A model generated the notes under the pieces. That model saw nothing but the letters and a program-made list of their open reading frames with translations. It searched no databases and was not told where the DNA came from. Below, piece by piece: positions 42,618 through 51,498 of a stretch of 64,000 nt of DNA (within the stretch, counting starts at the first letter, position 1; the number at the start of each line of letters is the position of its first letter). Source of the stretch: Flammeovirga pacifica. GTDB taxonomy: Bacteria > Bacteroidota > Bacteroidia > Cytophagales > Flammeovirgaceae. The stretch covers positions 4,306,045 through 4,370,044 of the forward strand of contig NZ_JRYR02000001.1 of the NCBI RefSeq assembly GCF_000807855.2, read 5' to 3'. Position numbers and translations under genes: made by a program.

Positions 42618-43682
42618 ATGGCCATAATTAGTAAGAAAAAAGTTCCTTATCCTGTTACCGAACCATTAGAGTATTTTTTGGATCAATACGATAGATTGTC
42701 ACCAATTTCGATTGATTATAATGATCTACTAAGATTTAATAATGCTGTGCCATTGTATGATTCACAAGGGGAGGACTCACTATGGGTAACTGTGTATTAT
42801 CCACAGGACGATATGGAACATATCTATTCTACACTAAAAGAATTATATGCTTCTCTTAGAGCAGATGGTAACCTAACTGTAATGGAACACCTTTATGTGG
42901 AGAGAGTGGATATGTGTACTTATGGTAATACCAAGCCATTCCGAATTCGTATTGTGAACCGTGTGAATGATAACTTTGATTATTTCTATATCAAAGTAGC
43001 GGATGCTTCTCGTATTTATGGATTAGAACTAGAAGATATATTATCTCCAAACAAAGTAAGTTATCTAGTTACTGAACAAACATTGATAGAGGAACATATT
43101 CCAGGTATTCCAGGTGATATGTTTATCAATAACTATTTAGAGGATGGTCATCAAAATAAGACGCGTTTGGCTAAGGAGTTTATCAAGTTTAATGAACGTT
43201 GTTTTGTTCAATTATTAGGAGATATGCACTCTTCCAATTGGGTTGTTTTAATGGTGCCAGATTTTGATGAAATCAACTATAGAATTCGTCCCATAGATTT
43301 TGATCAGCAAAGCTATGAAGGAAGAAGAAATATTTATATGCCTCAGTTTTATCGTCAGAATAATCCTGTCATTCAACTTGGTATGGGTAAAATATCTTGG
43401 GAATCGGTAAGACAATATCAAGCAGAGGAAAGGTTTATGATTGCGACAAGGGTCATGGGATTTAGGCATAGAGCCAAAGATATTCTAAAGACCATGAGAA
43501 AAGATATTATAGCGCCGCATCAAAATGTGGAAATGTTAAGAGATGAGCTATCCAATCATTATAAAAATAGCCGTTTCCTAAAATGTGAAAATATGGGAGA
43601 GATTGTGACAGAATCTATTGAGCATGTGTTAAAGCAGCAAGAAAAATACAAGGATATGTTTGAAATAGAATATCCATATTAA
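42618..43682 (+). CDS. conserved hypothetical protein with kinase-like (APH/HipA-like) motifs
   Basis: A protein of 354 residues not assigned to a named family. In the middle, IEEHIPGIPGDMFI, LLGDMHSSNWVV and IRPIDFDQQSYEG resemble the hinge, the H-x-x-x-N catalytic loop and the metal-binding D-F-D of aminoglycoside-phosphotransferase or HipA-type kinases. The N-terminal third (MAIISKKKVPYPVTEPL) is not typical of either. It is a single gene with a strong terminator, divergent from the nuclease gene. The target could be a small molecule or protein; I do not claim one. Confidence 0.65.
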   Translation: MAIISKKKVPYPVTEPLEYFLDQYDRLSPISIDYNDLLRFNNAVPLYDSQGEDSLWVTVYYPQDDMEHIYSTLKELYASLRADGNLTVMEHLYVERVDMCTYGNTKPFRIRIVNRVNDNFDYFYIKVADASRIYGLELEDILSPNKVSYLVTEQTLIEEHIPGIPGDMFINNYLEDGHQNKTRLAKEFIKFNERCFVQLLGDMHSSNWVVLMVPDFDEINYRIRPIDFDQQSYEGRRNIYMPQFYRQNNPVIQLGMGKISWESVRQYQAEERFMIATRVMGFRHRAKDILKTMRKDIIAPHQNVEMLRDELSNHYKNSRFLKCENMGEIVTESIEHVLKQQEKYKDMFEIEYPY

Positions 43683-43686
43683 GAAT

Positions 43687-43727
43687 AAAAAAAAGGATGA
43701 AAGTTATTTAACTTTCATCCTTTTTCT
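43687..43727 (+). terminator. bidirectional terminator
   Basis: Arms AAAAGGATGAAAGTTA and TAACTTTCATCCTTTT around two bases, between the kinase-like gene and convergent gldH. Confidence 0.9.
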
Positions 43728-44249
43728 TTATAAAGCATGTTCAATTCGATAGCCTACCCCAATAATTCCTTCAAGGGAGTCTTGTCTCATGTAATGCTGT
43801 ATTTGTAAGGTGTAATTTCCTTCTTTAGGAAAAGAAATATCCTTCTTTAATAATAATGGGTGATTGAAAATTGCTCCTGTACTGCTATTACCTAATGACG
43901 TTTCCATTTCGCCGAAAGGTTTTCCAGACTTTATTTCAAACAATTGAAAATCACTCATAGTATTATCTATAATAGTATCTTGAGATTCCTCATTATTATA
44001 AATCAAAGAGTATTTGATATATATATTCTGATAACGGTAATCGTCTGTATTTCTGATATAAGTATATAGATTATAATCTTCTTTCGGAGATTCTATTTCA
44101 AAATCAAAAATTGCCAAAGAGTCTATTGGCCAGAAACCATCATTAAAATCAACATATTGCTCATCTACTCTTGTACTGTCACAACTGTAGAATAAGAAAG
44201 GTGTCGTGAACAATAACCATTTAAAGATGATGCTTGATAATTTATTCAT
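43728..44249 (-). CDS. gldH: gliding motility lipoprotein GldH
   Basis: The start at 44249 (MNKLSSIIFKWLLF) gives 173 residues with a lipobox, FLFYSC, at residue 22; the longer frame up to 44501 reads antisense through the ricT tail and is not real. The mature protein has the GldH pattern (NDGFWPIDSLAIFDFEI, YIRNTDDYRYQN, KDISFPKEGNYTLQI, GVGYRIE). GldH is required for gliding and T9SS function in Flavobacterium. Its start overlaps the ricT stop region by 8 bases, so they are translationally coupled. Confidence 0.9.
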   Translation of the reverse strand: MNKLSSIIFKWLLFTTPFLFYSCDSTRVDEQYVDFNDGFWPIDSLAIFDFEIESPKEDYNLYTYIRNTDDYRYQNIYIKYSLIYNNEESQDTIIDNTMSDFQLFEIKSGKPFGEMETSLGNSSTGAIFNHPLLLKKDISFPKEGNYTLQIQHYMRQDSLEGIIGVGYRIEHAL

Positions 44250-45612
44250 CATTATTATTTGGTTTTTTACGTCTTTTATTCCCTTTGAAATTGGGTTTAA
44301 AAGGGCGTTTAGGTCCATCCTTCTTTTTTTGATTTTGAGGATTATTTGAAGGCACTTGATTTTTATTCCCCTTTTGAGGGTTATTTCCCTTTTTATTAGG
44401 ATTGGCTTTCTGTTGAGGTCCTTGTCCTCCAGTTTTTTGATTTCCTCCTTTTTTGTTTTGAGGATGCTGTTTCCTTTTATTCTGAGGGTTGTTCTGACCA
44501 CTTTTCTGACGATTGTCAGGTTTTTTCTTTTTCTTCTTTTGAGGAAGAGGCTGCTTGTCTAAGACACTACTTAGCTTTTGTTCTTGGAAAGCAGGTGCTT
44601 TTTCTTCAATATCTTCTTCTAAAGTTTCAGGGAATTTACCTTTGGCATTCATCCTAGAAACTTCTTCAACTCTTTCTGTTGAGATAGCATGCCATGTAGT
44701 TTCTCCTTGGAAACTAAACCACATACGTTTTCTAAAAATATCTACTTTTTGTAATTGAGCTTCTCCTTTTTGAGTACGAAGGTTCTTATCAATCATTGGA
44801 ATATCTACCAATGCATCAATATAAGTTTCTAACTCATAGTTTAAGCAACATTTTAAACGCCCACATTGGCCAGAAAGCTTAGAAGGGTTTAACGATAAGT
44901 TTTGATATCTAGCAGCAGAAGTAGAAACACTTTTAAATTCTGTCAGCCATGTAGAACAACATAATTCTCTACCACAAGAGCCAATCCCGCCTAAACGACT
45001 TGCTTCTTGACGTAATGAAATTTGACGCATTTCTACACGAATTTTAAACTCACTTGCTAAAACCTTAATCAGTTGACGGAAATCGACTCTGTCATCTGCA
45101 GAATAATAGAAAGTAGCTTTAGAATTATCTGCTTGGAAATCTACATCAGAGAGCTTCATCTCCAAGCCTATATCTTGAATGATTTCTCTCGTTTTGTATA
45201 GGGTAGGAATCTCTCTATTTTTTACCATAGCTAACTTTTCCAAATCTTTTGGTGTAGCATGGCGCAGAATAGAAAGAATACTTTCGTCGTCTTCTATGTT
45301 CTTTTTGATCATTTGTAGGCGAACTAAATCACCCTGAAGACTAACGTGACCTATATGATGACCATTACCTGTATCAACTACAAGTGGGTCTCCTATATAA
45401 GTCTCTAGATGGTGAGTATTTTTGAAATACCCTTTACGTCCACCTTTAAATTTTATTTCAATTATATTGAAGCGTTGTGAGGATGGCAGATCCATGTCAC
45501 CTAGCCAATCGAAAGCATTTAATTTATTGCAACCACCTGTTTGGCAATCACCATTACTTCCGCAACCTGTAGGAACACCACATGCCATCGTCGAACACGA
45601 TTGACATCCCAT
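44242..45612 (-). CDS. ricT: PSP1-domain protein RicT (YaaT-like) with low-complexity tail
   Basis: A protein of 456 residues. Residues 1-28 contain seven cysteines (MGCQSCSTMACG and on), a feature of Bacteroidota RicT. The PSP1 domain follows, with the paired CGRELCCSTWL and CGRLKCC cysteines that bind Fe-S clusters in the Bacillus RicAFT complex. From about residue 340 the tail is Lys/Asn/Gln/Gly-rich and disordered. RicT in Bacillus affects RNA maturation; the Bacteroidota role is inferred. gldH follows in the same operon, as in other members of the phylum. Confidence 0.9.
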   Translation of the reverse strand: MGCQSCSTMACGVPTGCGSNGDCQTGGCNKLNAFDWLGDMDLPSSQRFNIIEIKFKGGRKGYFKNTHHLETYIGDPLVVDTGNGHHIGHVSLQGDLVRLQMIKKNIEDDESILSILRHATPKDLEKLAMVKNREIPTLYKTREIIQDIGLEMKLSDVDFQADNSKATFYYSADDRVDFRQLIKVLASEFKIRVEMRQISLRQEASRLGGIGSCGRELCCSTWLTEFKSVSTSAARYQNLSLNPSKLSGQCGRLKCCLNYELETYIDALVDIPMIDKNLRTQKGEAQLQKVDIFRKRMWFSFQGETTWHAISTERVEEVSRMNAKGKFPETLEEDIEEKAPAFQEQKLSSVLDKQPLPQKKKKKKPDNRQKSGQNNPQNKRKQHPQNKKGGNQKTGGQGPQQKANPNKKGNNPQKGNKNQVPSNNPQNQKKKDGPKRPFKPNFKGNKRRKKPNNNDE

Positions 45613-45734
45613 GATATATATATTTAGACTATCTATTAAGATAGGTTCGGCAAACTGGCCGTTAGATAAAAAAATATTTATCCAAAAATTTAGATTTCCT
45701 TTTTGGAAAATCCTGTATAGTGCAATTTAGCATT

Positions 45735-45772
45735 AAAAACTTTAAGTTTATCTAAGTGAACTTAAAGTTTTT
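45735..45772 (-). terminator. terminator of the coaD operon
   Basis: Perfect 14-base arms AAAAACTTTAAGTT / AACTTAAAGTTTTT with a 10-base loop, 43 bases past the coaD stop. Confidence 0.85.
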
Positions 45773-45815
45773 GATGCTAGTAATATTATTCGATAAAACT
45801 CCCAAATAGGAGGGG

Positions 45816-46277
45816 TTATTCTGGTACTTCTAGAGAAAAAGGAACAAATTCACCAACATCGTGACCAAATTTGTGTAATTCTCTGATAATAGAAGAGCTA
45901 AGGTGAGAGAATTCTGGTGATGTATAAATAAAAACAGTATCTAAACCATTAATATGTCTATTGGCTTGGGCTATACTATTCTCATATTCAAAATCGGTAG
46001 TATTTCTTAGTCCTCTCAGGAGAACACAAGCTCCTAACTCTTTAGCCACTTTTGCCGTAAGATCTTGATAAAGTAGCACCTTAATCTGTGGGTTATCTTT
46101 AAAGTGGTCATCAATGAGATCTCTCATTGCTTCAGCAGGAAAAAACCTTTTCTTTTTAGAGTTGTGTCCTATGCCGATGATGACTTCATCAAATAGATTC
46201 GTACCTCTCAAAGCGATATCTTCATGTCCTCTTGTGAAAGGATCAAAAGTGCCAGGGAAAAAAGCTATTCTTTTCAT
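45816..46277 (-). CDS. coaD: pantetheine-phosphate adenylyltransferase
   Basis: An enzyme of 153 residues, usual CoaD length, for the fourth step of coenzyme A synthesis. Motifs: FFPGTFDPFTRGHEDI (nucleotidyl-transferase T/HxGH), LLRGLRN and SPEFSHLSSSIIREL. Its ATG overlaps the stop of the DUF3822 gene by one base, so it is translationally coupled to the third member of a three-gene operon. Confidence 0.97.
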   Translation of the reverse strand: MKRIAFFPGTFDPFTRGHEDIALRGTNLFDEVIIGIGHNSKKKRFFPAEAMRDLIDDHFKDNPQIKVLLYQDLTAKVAKELGACVLLRGLRNTTDFEYENSIAQANRHINGLDTVFIYTSPEFSHLSSSIIRELHKFGHDVGEFVPFSLEVPE

Positions 46278-47149
46278 TACTTTAATTTCATATTTCCAAT
46301 AACATCAATGGCCGTTTGTTCTTGCGGTTCTTGATCAAATTGGTAAGCAAAACGAATTTCAGATGGTCGTTTTCCTGCAGATACCTTTCTTATAAATTTC
46401 TTTAATGTTTTAATGCTTTCGCCATTAAAATCTACTTCTCCCCATATCACAACTTCTGCTTCTTGTTGGTCTATGTTAAGTTCTTCTAGAACGAATAAGA
46501 CAAAATAAAGTAAGTCTTGAGAAGTTTTATACTTAAAGGTATTAGCGAAACGAATTGTATTGTTTTCTGATTTAGTGATCAGAATAGTATCAATATCTAT
46601 GTAGCAATGTAATACATTACCGAACATAGCATTGGCTTCTTCTATAAAACTTTCTGTACAATGCGTAAAGCTTACTTCAGAATTACTATACATATCTGCA
46701 AGCCATTCTTCTAATTCATGAGGAATAGCAAAACATAATTCTGTTTCTTCTGCTTTAGGGTGAACATGAACATTATCTTTTTTCTTATGGAATTTAGAAA
46801 TTAAAGATAAAATATTCTGTTTACTCTCTTCATCGTGGATTCCTTGTGGAATATACGCATAAGATGGAAGAGCAGAAATGATATGCACATTCTTCCAGAA
46901 AGCGGCATTTAAGAAAGAGTGTTTTTGCACAATATTATGCAAATTCACTATAAGAGCAGTAGTGTTTTGTGCTGTGTCGTAATTGTAAGATTCAAGAACG
47001 AGGCACTCGTTGTTTTCGGTATCATATACTCCTATAGTCAAACAGCTTTGATGTATCCTCAAATGCAAACTGTAATTAGCAAGTTGAGCAACATCAAAGC
47101 TGTCTGAATGTACGGAGTATCTGACTGATTCAAATAGCAGATCTTCCAA
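46277..47149 (-). CDS. DUF3822 family protein
   Basis: A protein of 290 residues of the DUF3822 family, which is regularly next to coaD in Bacteroidota. It appears to contain two halves with an actin-like look (IDIDTILITKSE, strand-turn-strand), but I cannot show an ATP-binding motif. It is the middle gene of an operon with a 2-base gap to the upstream gene and a 1-base overlap with coaD. Function is unknown. Confidence 0.8.
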   Translation of the reverse strand: MEDLLFESVRYSVHSDSFDVAQLANYSLHLRIHQSCLTIGVYDTENNECLVLESYNYDTAQNTTALIVNLHNIVQKHSFLNAAFWKNVHIISALPSYAYIPQGIHDEESKQNILSLISKFHKKKDNVHVHPKAEETELCFAIPHELEEWLADMYSNSEVSFTHCTESFIEEANAMFGNVLHCYIDIDTILITKSENNTIRFANTFKYKTSQDLLYFVLFVLEELNIDQQEAEVVIWGEVDFNGESIKTLKKFIRKVSAGKRPSEIRFAYQFDQEPQEQTAIDVIGNMKLK

Positions 47150-47151
47150 TA

Positions 47152-47754
47152 TTATTCCCAGTTACCTGCAGTTGTAGCTTCACTTAAAGAACCAAATTTA
47201 AGTAATCTCTTTGTAGGAGATACGTTAGATTCTTTACGATGTGGATCACGAGGATATTGGTCAATAACTTCAACCACTGCTACAGTAGCATTACCCTTTT
47301 TGATCTTATCTGCAGAAAGTTTAAATTCTTTTCCTTTCTTTCCAGGTATTCTTTTCAATTTGTTAGCATCGAATTCGATACCATTGAAAACCTGATCTCT
47401 TACTTGTACAGCATTGATTGTATCGTATTCGATACGAACTGAGTCAGTACGAGTAAAGTAAAGAGGATCATTTTTCTTACGAGGTTGAATAATCTCTCTT
47501 TTTTGTACGTTGTACATAGAATCGTTGTCGATGAACATAGCTAATGTATCCCACGATCCAGTATATTCTTTATAACGTTGGAAGTAAGCTGTTTCAGCTT
47601 CACGAATCAATTTTAATCTAAGGATCACATTTTTTTCAGAAATACGGATCTCTTCTGATTCCTTAATGGTGTCAAAAACACTATGGTATAATGAATATCC
47701 CAATATTGCTACAACGGGAATCATTAAAATTGTAAGTATTGTTGTTTTTGTCAT
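47152..47754 (-). CDS. conserved membrane-anchored hypothetical protein
   Basis: A protein of 200 residues with one N-terminal membrane span (residues 3-25) and a soluble domain outside. The start of the soluble part (KNVILRLKLIREAETAYFQRY) recalls pseudopilin-like N-terminal helices followed by a small periplasmic domain, but I see no prepilin peptidase site. The C-terminus SLSEATTAGNWE looks like a conserved end of this Bacteroidota group. It is the first gene of the operon with DUF3822 and coaD. Not assigned to a function. Confidence 0.7.
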   Translation of the reverse strand: MTKTTILTILMIPVVAILGYSLYHSVFDTIKESEEIRISEKNVILRLKLIREAETAYFQRYKEYTGSWDTLAMFIDNDSMYNVQKREIIQPRKKNDPLYFTRTDSVRIEYDTINAVQVRDQVFNGIEFDANKLKRIPGKKGKEFKLSADKIKKGNATVAVVEVIDQYPRDPHRKESNVSPTKRLLKFGSLSEATTAGNWE

Positions 47755-47959
47755 TTCTCTAAGAGTTTCTTATAATCTTGCTGCGAACTAAATACTGTAA
47801 AAACAAAATGTTTGATCTGAGAACCTAAAGGTAATCAGTGATTAATATCCTACATTTTGAACAAGGCAAATTTAATTAGAAAACTGATAAAAAATAATTT
47901 CGATTCCCTAAAACTTGTTACTGAATGTTGATAATCACCTTTTTTTTCTCCATTTCGAA

Positions 47960-48598
47960 CTAAAAATTATCTAATTCAAAGGTTTTAACAATATTCTTGC
48001 GCTTAAGTTTAACAACTTTTATATTTATTTCATGTCTTTTGATGGGAATTGCATCAGAATCTATCTCTAAAAGTGATATTTTTTCTACAATATCCATCCC
48101 TTTAATTACTCTACCAAAGACCGTATATTCACCATCCAAATGATGTGCTCCTTCTTTATTTAGAACAATATAAAATTGAGATCCACTTGAGGATTTACTC
48201 GGATTGATCTCATCATCTTGACGAGCCATACCAACCGTTCCATAATCGTGTTTTAATTCATCTGTAAACTCGCTGTTAAGTGTGTAACCAGGGTTGCCTA
48301 TACCCAAACGAGTTGAATCCCCACCAGCTCTTGTATTAGGGTCTCCACCTTGAATTATAAAATCTTTTAATACTCTATGAAATGTAGTTCCATCATAAAA
48401 GCCGTCTTTAGCTAATTTGATGAAATTCTTTTTATGTTCGGGTGTCTTATCAGACAATAATAAAACAATATCACCTAAGTCTGTTGTGATAAAAATAACT
48501 TCATCTTTACCTTTTAGTTTTTTCGAATTTTGGGCTGTTGATGCCGTAAAAATAAGAAATGTAAGGAGGAAGGTTATATAAAATGAGGTAGAACGCAT
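47960..48598 (-). CDS. secreted cyclophilin-type peptidyl-prolyl isomerase
   Basis: A protein of 212 residues with a signal peptide (LLTFLIFTASTAQ) and a complete cyclophilin domain: FHRVLKDFIIQGGDP, the catalytic FHR arginine, MARQDDEINPSKSSSGSQFYI and VFGRVIKGMD. It should act in the periplasm in folding of exported proteins. It is divergent from the VanZ-like gene, with 28 bases between the starts, so their promoters overlap. Confidence 0.93.
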   Translation of the reverse strand: MRSTSFYITFLLTFLIFTASTAQNSKKLKGKDEVIFITTDLGDIVLLLSDKTPEHKKNFIKLAKDGFYDGTTFHRVLKDFIIQGGDPNTRAGGDSTRLGIGNPGYTLNSEFTDELKHDYGTVGMARQDDEINPSKSSSGSQFYIVLNKEGAHHLDGEYTVFGRVIKGMDIVEKISLLEIDSDAIPIKRHEINIKVVKLKRKNIVKTFELDNF

Positions 48599-48626
48599 AC
48601 TTTTGTATCTTAATTAAATCAATGAT

Positions 48627-49091
48627 ATGACGAAAATAGAAAACAAGAATGGAATTGGAAAAGATATTTTATGGTTACTACCTTCTTTTTTGTGGTTTTT
48701 GATTACCATCAAACTATTATTAACAGTACAGCCCGTAGAACCTGATAATTTTTTCTCTAAAATTCCACATTTTGATAAAGTAGCTCACTTTGGCATATTT
48801 GGTATTTTTACCGCTTGCCTTATGTTTTCTTTTTGTGGTGCTCAATTCTTTAAAAATAATAAGCAAAAGATCATCAGTGGAGTTCTCTTTCTTGTTTTAT
48901 CTTGGGGAGGCATTACTGAAATTTTACAAGGCCTACTTCTAGATGCTAGAGAAGGTGATTTTTTAGATTTCATAGCTGATGCCACCGGAGGTTTTTTAGG
49001 TGTATACTGTTACGGTGTACTCTACCGAATTTTACCAATTATTCCTATTTATGATATAAAAAAGAAAGAGCTGGAAATAAATGAAGTATAA
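48627..49091 (+). CDS. VanZ family membrane protein
   Basis: A protein of 154 residues with four membrane spans. VanZ-type features are DKVAHFGIFGIF and the C-terminal REGDFLDFIADATGGFLG. VanZ homologues of this kind are widespread in Bacteroidota and their role is unknown; the resistance role of the original VanZ does not carry over. Its stop codon lies inside the terminator hairpin shared with the reductase gene. Confidence 0.85.
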   Translation: MTKIENKNGIGKDILWLLPSFLWFLITIKLLLTVQPVEPDNFFSKIPHFDKVAHFGIFGIFTACLMFSFCGAQFFKNNKQKIISGVLFLVLSWGGITEILQGLLLDAREGDFLDFIADATGGFLGVYCYGVLYRILPIIPIYDIKKKELEINEV

Positions 49092-49111
49092 ACTTCTATT
49101 TCCAACTCTTT
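49065..49111 (+). terminator. bidirectional terminator overlapping the VanZ-like 3' end
   Basis: Stem AAAGAG-TGGAAATA / TATTTCCA-CTCTTT with a long loop that contains the stop codon (49089-49091), between convergent genes. Confidence 0.75.
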
Positions 49112-49131
49112 ATTATTGATGTAACTATAGA

Positions 49132-51138
49132 TTATAGTTGGCAGTGATCGCCATCACAGAATTTTTCTGCTTCTACATCTTGACCTTGTCCCAATTCATC
49201 AAAGTTCAAAGGCTTAATATGTTTTGCCAATTCATCGTATTTGTCTTTCGAAATTTCTTCGTAAGGCATTTGAGGATAAACGGTGTTACCTAATTCTAAT
49301 TTTGGTAAGAAACTGATCGACTTCAAATGGTATTGGAAGTAATTCAAGATAGGCTCAATTTGATTGGCTTCATCTTTCTTGAATGTAACCGTAACAGAAA
49401 CTTGGTTATCTGCCCAATAGCGTTGTAAGAATGCTGCCAAGTGAACTTGTTCCCAAATACCAACTTGATTTACAGTTCTTACTCCTGGAATTTCTACAGG
49501 AATAGAAACTACCATTGTGTCTGATTCAGATACAGAAGGTTCTACATGATAATTAGCAGCAATACATTTTTCGATTAATGGAGATTTTTTCGATAAACGA
49601 ATACGTCTAATGTAATTATTACTTTCTGGGTAGTGCATACCAGGTGTAACACCAGGAAGTAAAGATACAGTACCAGAAGGCTTAACTGAAGTAGTTTTTA
49701 CTGATGGAGTAACACATAACCATTCTGCATAAATTGTATCCCAATTTTGAATAGTTTTGTAACCATCATCACACCAATCTCTGAATGTATCGAGACCATG
49801 TTTCTCAACAAATTGAGCAATACCAGACATTGAAGTACCAATACGTCTGTTTCTTAACAACACACGGTTAGTTTCAGGCCAGTGCGTATTTGTTAAAGTA
49901 ACAGTTTTAGCATATAAGTAAGCAAACTTCAATGTTCTTAAGTAATCATCTTTAGAAGTAGCACGAGTAGGGAAAGTTTCCACTAAACAGCACAATTCGT
50001 AAGATTCAAGAGTTTGTTCAGCACAAGGGTTTGTACCCATTGCACGGTTATCTTTATTGTCTGGAGCGTCACCCATACGTCCAAACTTTTTCATGTTATC
50101 TAACCAAATGTAACCTGGCTCACCATTTACAGCAGTTTGACCAGCAACTTTGTTGTAGTCCATGCCTACATGAGAGAATACTGAATTGTTCGAAGACCAT
50201 CCATACTCAGAACGATGCGCTGAAGATCCCTCCATCTGCTGCGTTTCTGAATTCCAACGGTAGTCTTTTAATTTTAAGTATTCATCATCATTTGGATCAC
50301 CAAAAACAATTTCAGCAGAACGTCTAACGTTACCTGCAACCACACAACAGCCGATCATGTTCATGATATCAACAATGTCGGTTACTGTAATAGTAGCACT
50401 ATCAGGTCTCCCTGTAAACATTGTTCTTATTTGGTCGTGTAATTTCATTAATGGACCAGGGCCAGATGACATACCGCCGAATCCTTTAATAGGTAAACCT
50501 GCTTCTCTAATTTTTGAATAATCAAATTCAACATTCACTCTTCCTGCATGGAAAAATGAATCTAATAACATACCAGTACTATTTACCCACCCTTCACGTG
50601 AGTCAGGAATAACATAGGTAACTTTATCCACTGTAGATGGTTGGTAAATAGTTACAGTATCTGCACCTTTTGTGTCAAAACCAACACCTACACCTAACAT
50701 CGACATATCCATAAGGAATTCGAAAGGTTTTGTAGGGTCGCTAGCCATTGTTTCTGTACTTACAAAAGAACAGTTATTAAGTGCAGCGAATAAGTTTCTT
50801 TTAGTTGTTAGTTCAGATCCCATTGCCCAAAGTCCTCTACCTGGAGGTAAGAACTTCATATTGAACATTCGGTCGAACATTTCTTGTGCAGATAATTGCG
50901 CTTTATTATCGTCCCATCCTAATTGGTATTTAAGGATATGATTTTTTTGAATGGTATAAGTTCCTTCAACAACTCTTTGTACAGTCTCCCACCAAACTTC
51001 GTTAGTGCCGTCATCTTTTAAACGAGAATAAGTACGCATGTATACTAACTCTCCAAGTCCATTAAAACCAAAAGGAGGTTTAACAGCCTTGTATTTGTCA
51101 AGAAAACTGTTTTCGAGGGTGAATTTATATGTCATCAT
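49132..51138 (-). CDS. nrdJ: adenosylcobalamin-dependent ribonucleoside-triphosphate reductase (class II)
   Basis: An enzyme of 668 residues, somewhat shorter than the Lactobacillus monomer (about 740). Substrate-site and radical cysteines are in ALNNCSFVST and TNPCAEQ (C-x-E pair), with SYELCCLVE next. GVGVGFD, AGNVRRSAE and the C-terminal shuttle pair FCDGDHC complete the family pattern. It makes deoxyribonucleotides and needs vitamin B12, so the cell must take up or make B12. No B12 riboswitch was found upstream. Confidence 0.92.
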   Translation of the reverse strand: MMTYKFTLENSFLDKYKAVKPPFGFNGLGELVYMRTYSRLKDDGTNEVWWETVQRVVEGTYTIQKNHILKYQLGWDDNKAQLSAQEMFDRMFNMKFLPPGRGLWAMGSELTTKRNLFAALNNCSFVSTETMASDPTKPFEFLMDMSMLGVGVGFDTKGADTVTIYQPSTVDKVTYVIPDSREGWVNSTGMLLDSFFHAGRVNVEFDYSKIREAGLPIKGFGGMSSGPGPLMKLHDQIRTMFTGRPDSATITVTDIVDIMNMIGCCVVAGNVRRSAEIVFGDPNDDEYLKLKDYRWNSETQQMEGSSAHRSEYGWSSNNSVFSHVGMDYNKVAGQTAVNGEPGYIWLDNMKKFGRMGDAPDNKDNRAMGTNPCAEQTLESYELCCLVETFPTRATSKDDYLRTLKFAYLYAKTVTLTNTHWPETNRVLLRNRRIGTSMSGIAQFVEKHGLDTFRDWCDDGYKTIQNWDTIYAEWLCVTPSVKTTSVKPSGTVSLLPGVTPGMHYPESNNYIRRIRLSKKSPLIEKCIAANYHVEPSVSESDTMVVSIPVEIPGVRTVNQVGIWEQVHLAAFLQRYWADNQVSVTVTFKKDEANQIEPILNYFQYHLKSISFLPKLELGNTVYPQMPYEEISKDKYDELAKHIKPLNFDELGQGQDVEAEKFCDGDHCQL

Positions 51139-51498
51139 TATTTTAGAAAAGTTTGAACCGTTTACCTAAAGATAAACAGATGTATGGTATGTCTTCTTTT
51201 TTCTTTTATTACTACTTGTATGTCGCCTTAAAAGTTAGTAGAAAAAAACAACTTATGAAAGCGTATCCGTTTGAAAATGAATAAAATATGTTGAATTAAC
51301 TGCAATATTATTCGATTTTTGTTAATGAGTTTTTCATTAACAATTGAAGTATAGGTTATTAAAATATAGAGGCCATTTCCGCACGAATCTTTTACAAATT
51401 AAAGTAGGTATTTCTTTAAAATCAATATTGCTTTTTAGCTAATTTTTTCATCTAAATTATATGTATTAGAATTAAACTGATAATGTTCGTTTTTAATT
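51139..51498. other. divergent region between nrdJ and the SpoIIE sensor gene
   Basis: 360 bases without a credible reading frame. They contain a perfect 10-base inverted repeat at 51319-51343. No riboswitch fold was recognised. Confidence 0.6.
51319..51343. promoter_or_regulatory. inverted repeat in the nrdJ/sensor divergent region
   Basis: Arms TTGTTAATGA / TCATTAACAA with a 5-base spacer, about 155 bases before the sensor gene. Candidate operator; no T-run follows. Confidence 0.4.

Noticed and set aside
41613-43682. Prophage or toxin-antitoxin island around the RecE-like and kinase-like genes
   Set aside because: No integrase, attachment repeat, tRNA or second phage gene is present, and neither gene pairs with a small partner.
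44250-44501. N-terminal 84 codons of the long frame containing gldH
   Set aside because: This part is read through the Lys/Asn-rich tail of ricT in another frame; GldH homology and the lipobox begin at 44249.
51139-51498. Cobalamin riboswitch upstream of nrdJ
   Set aside because: I looked for the conserved B12-box core on the minus strand and did not find it.
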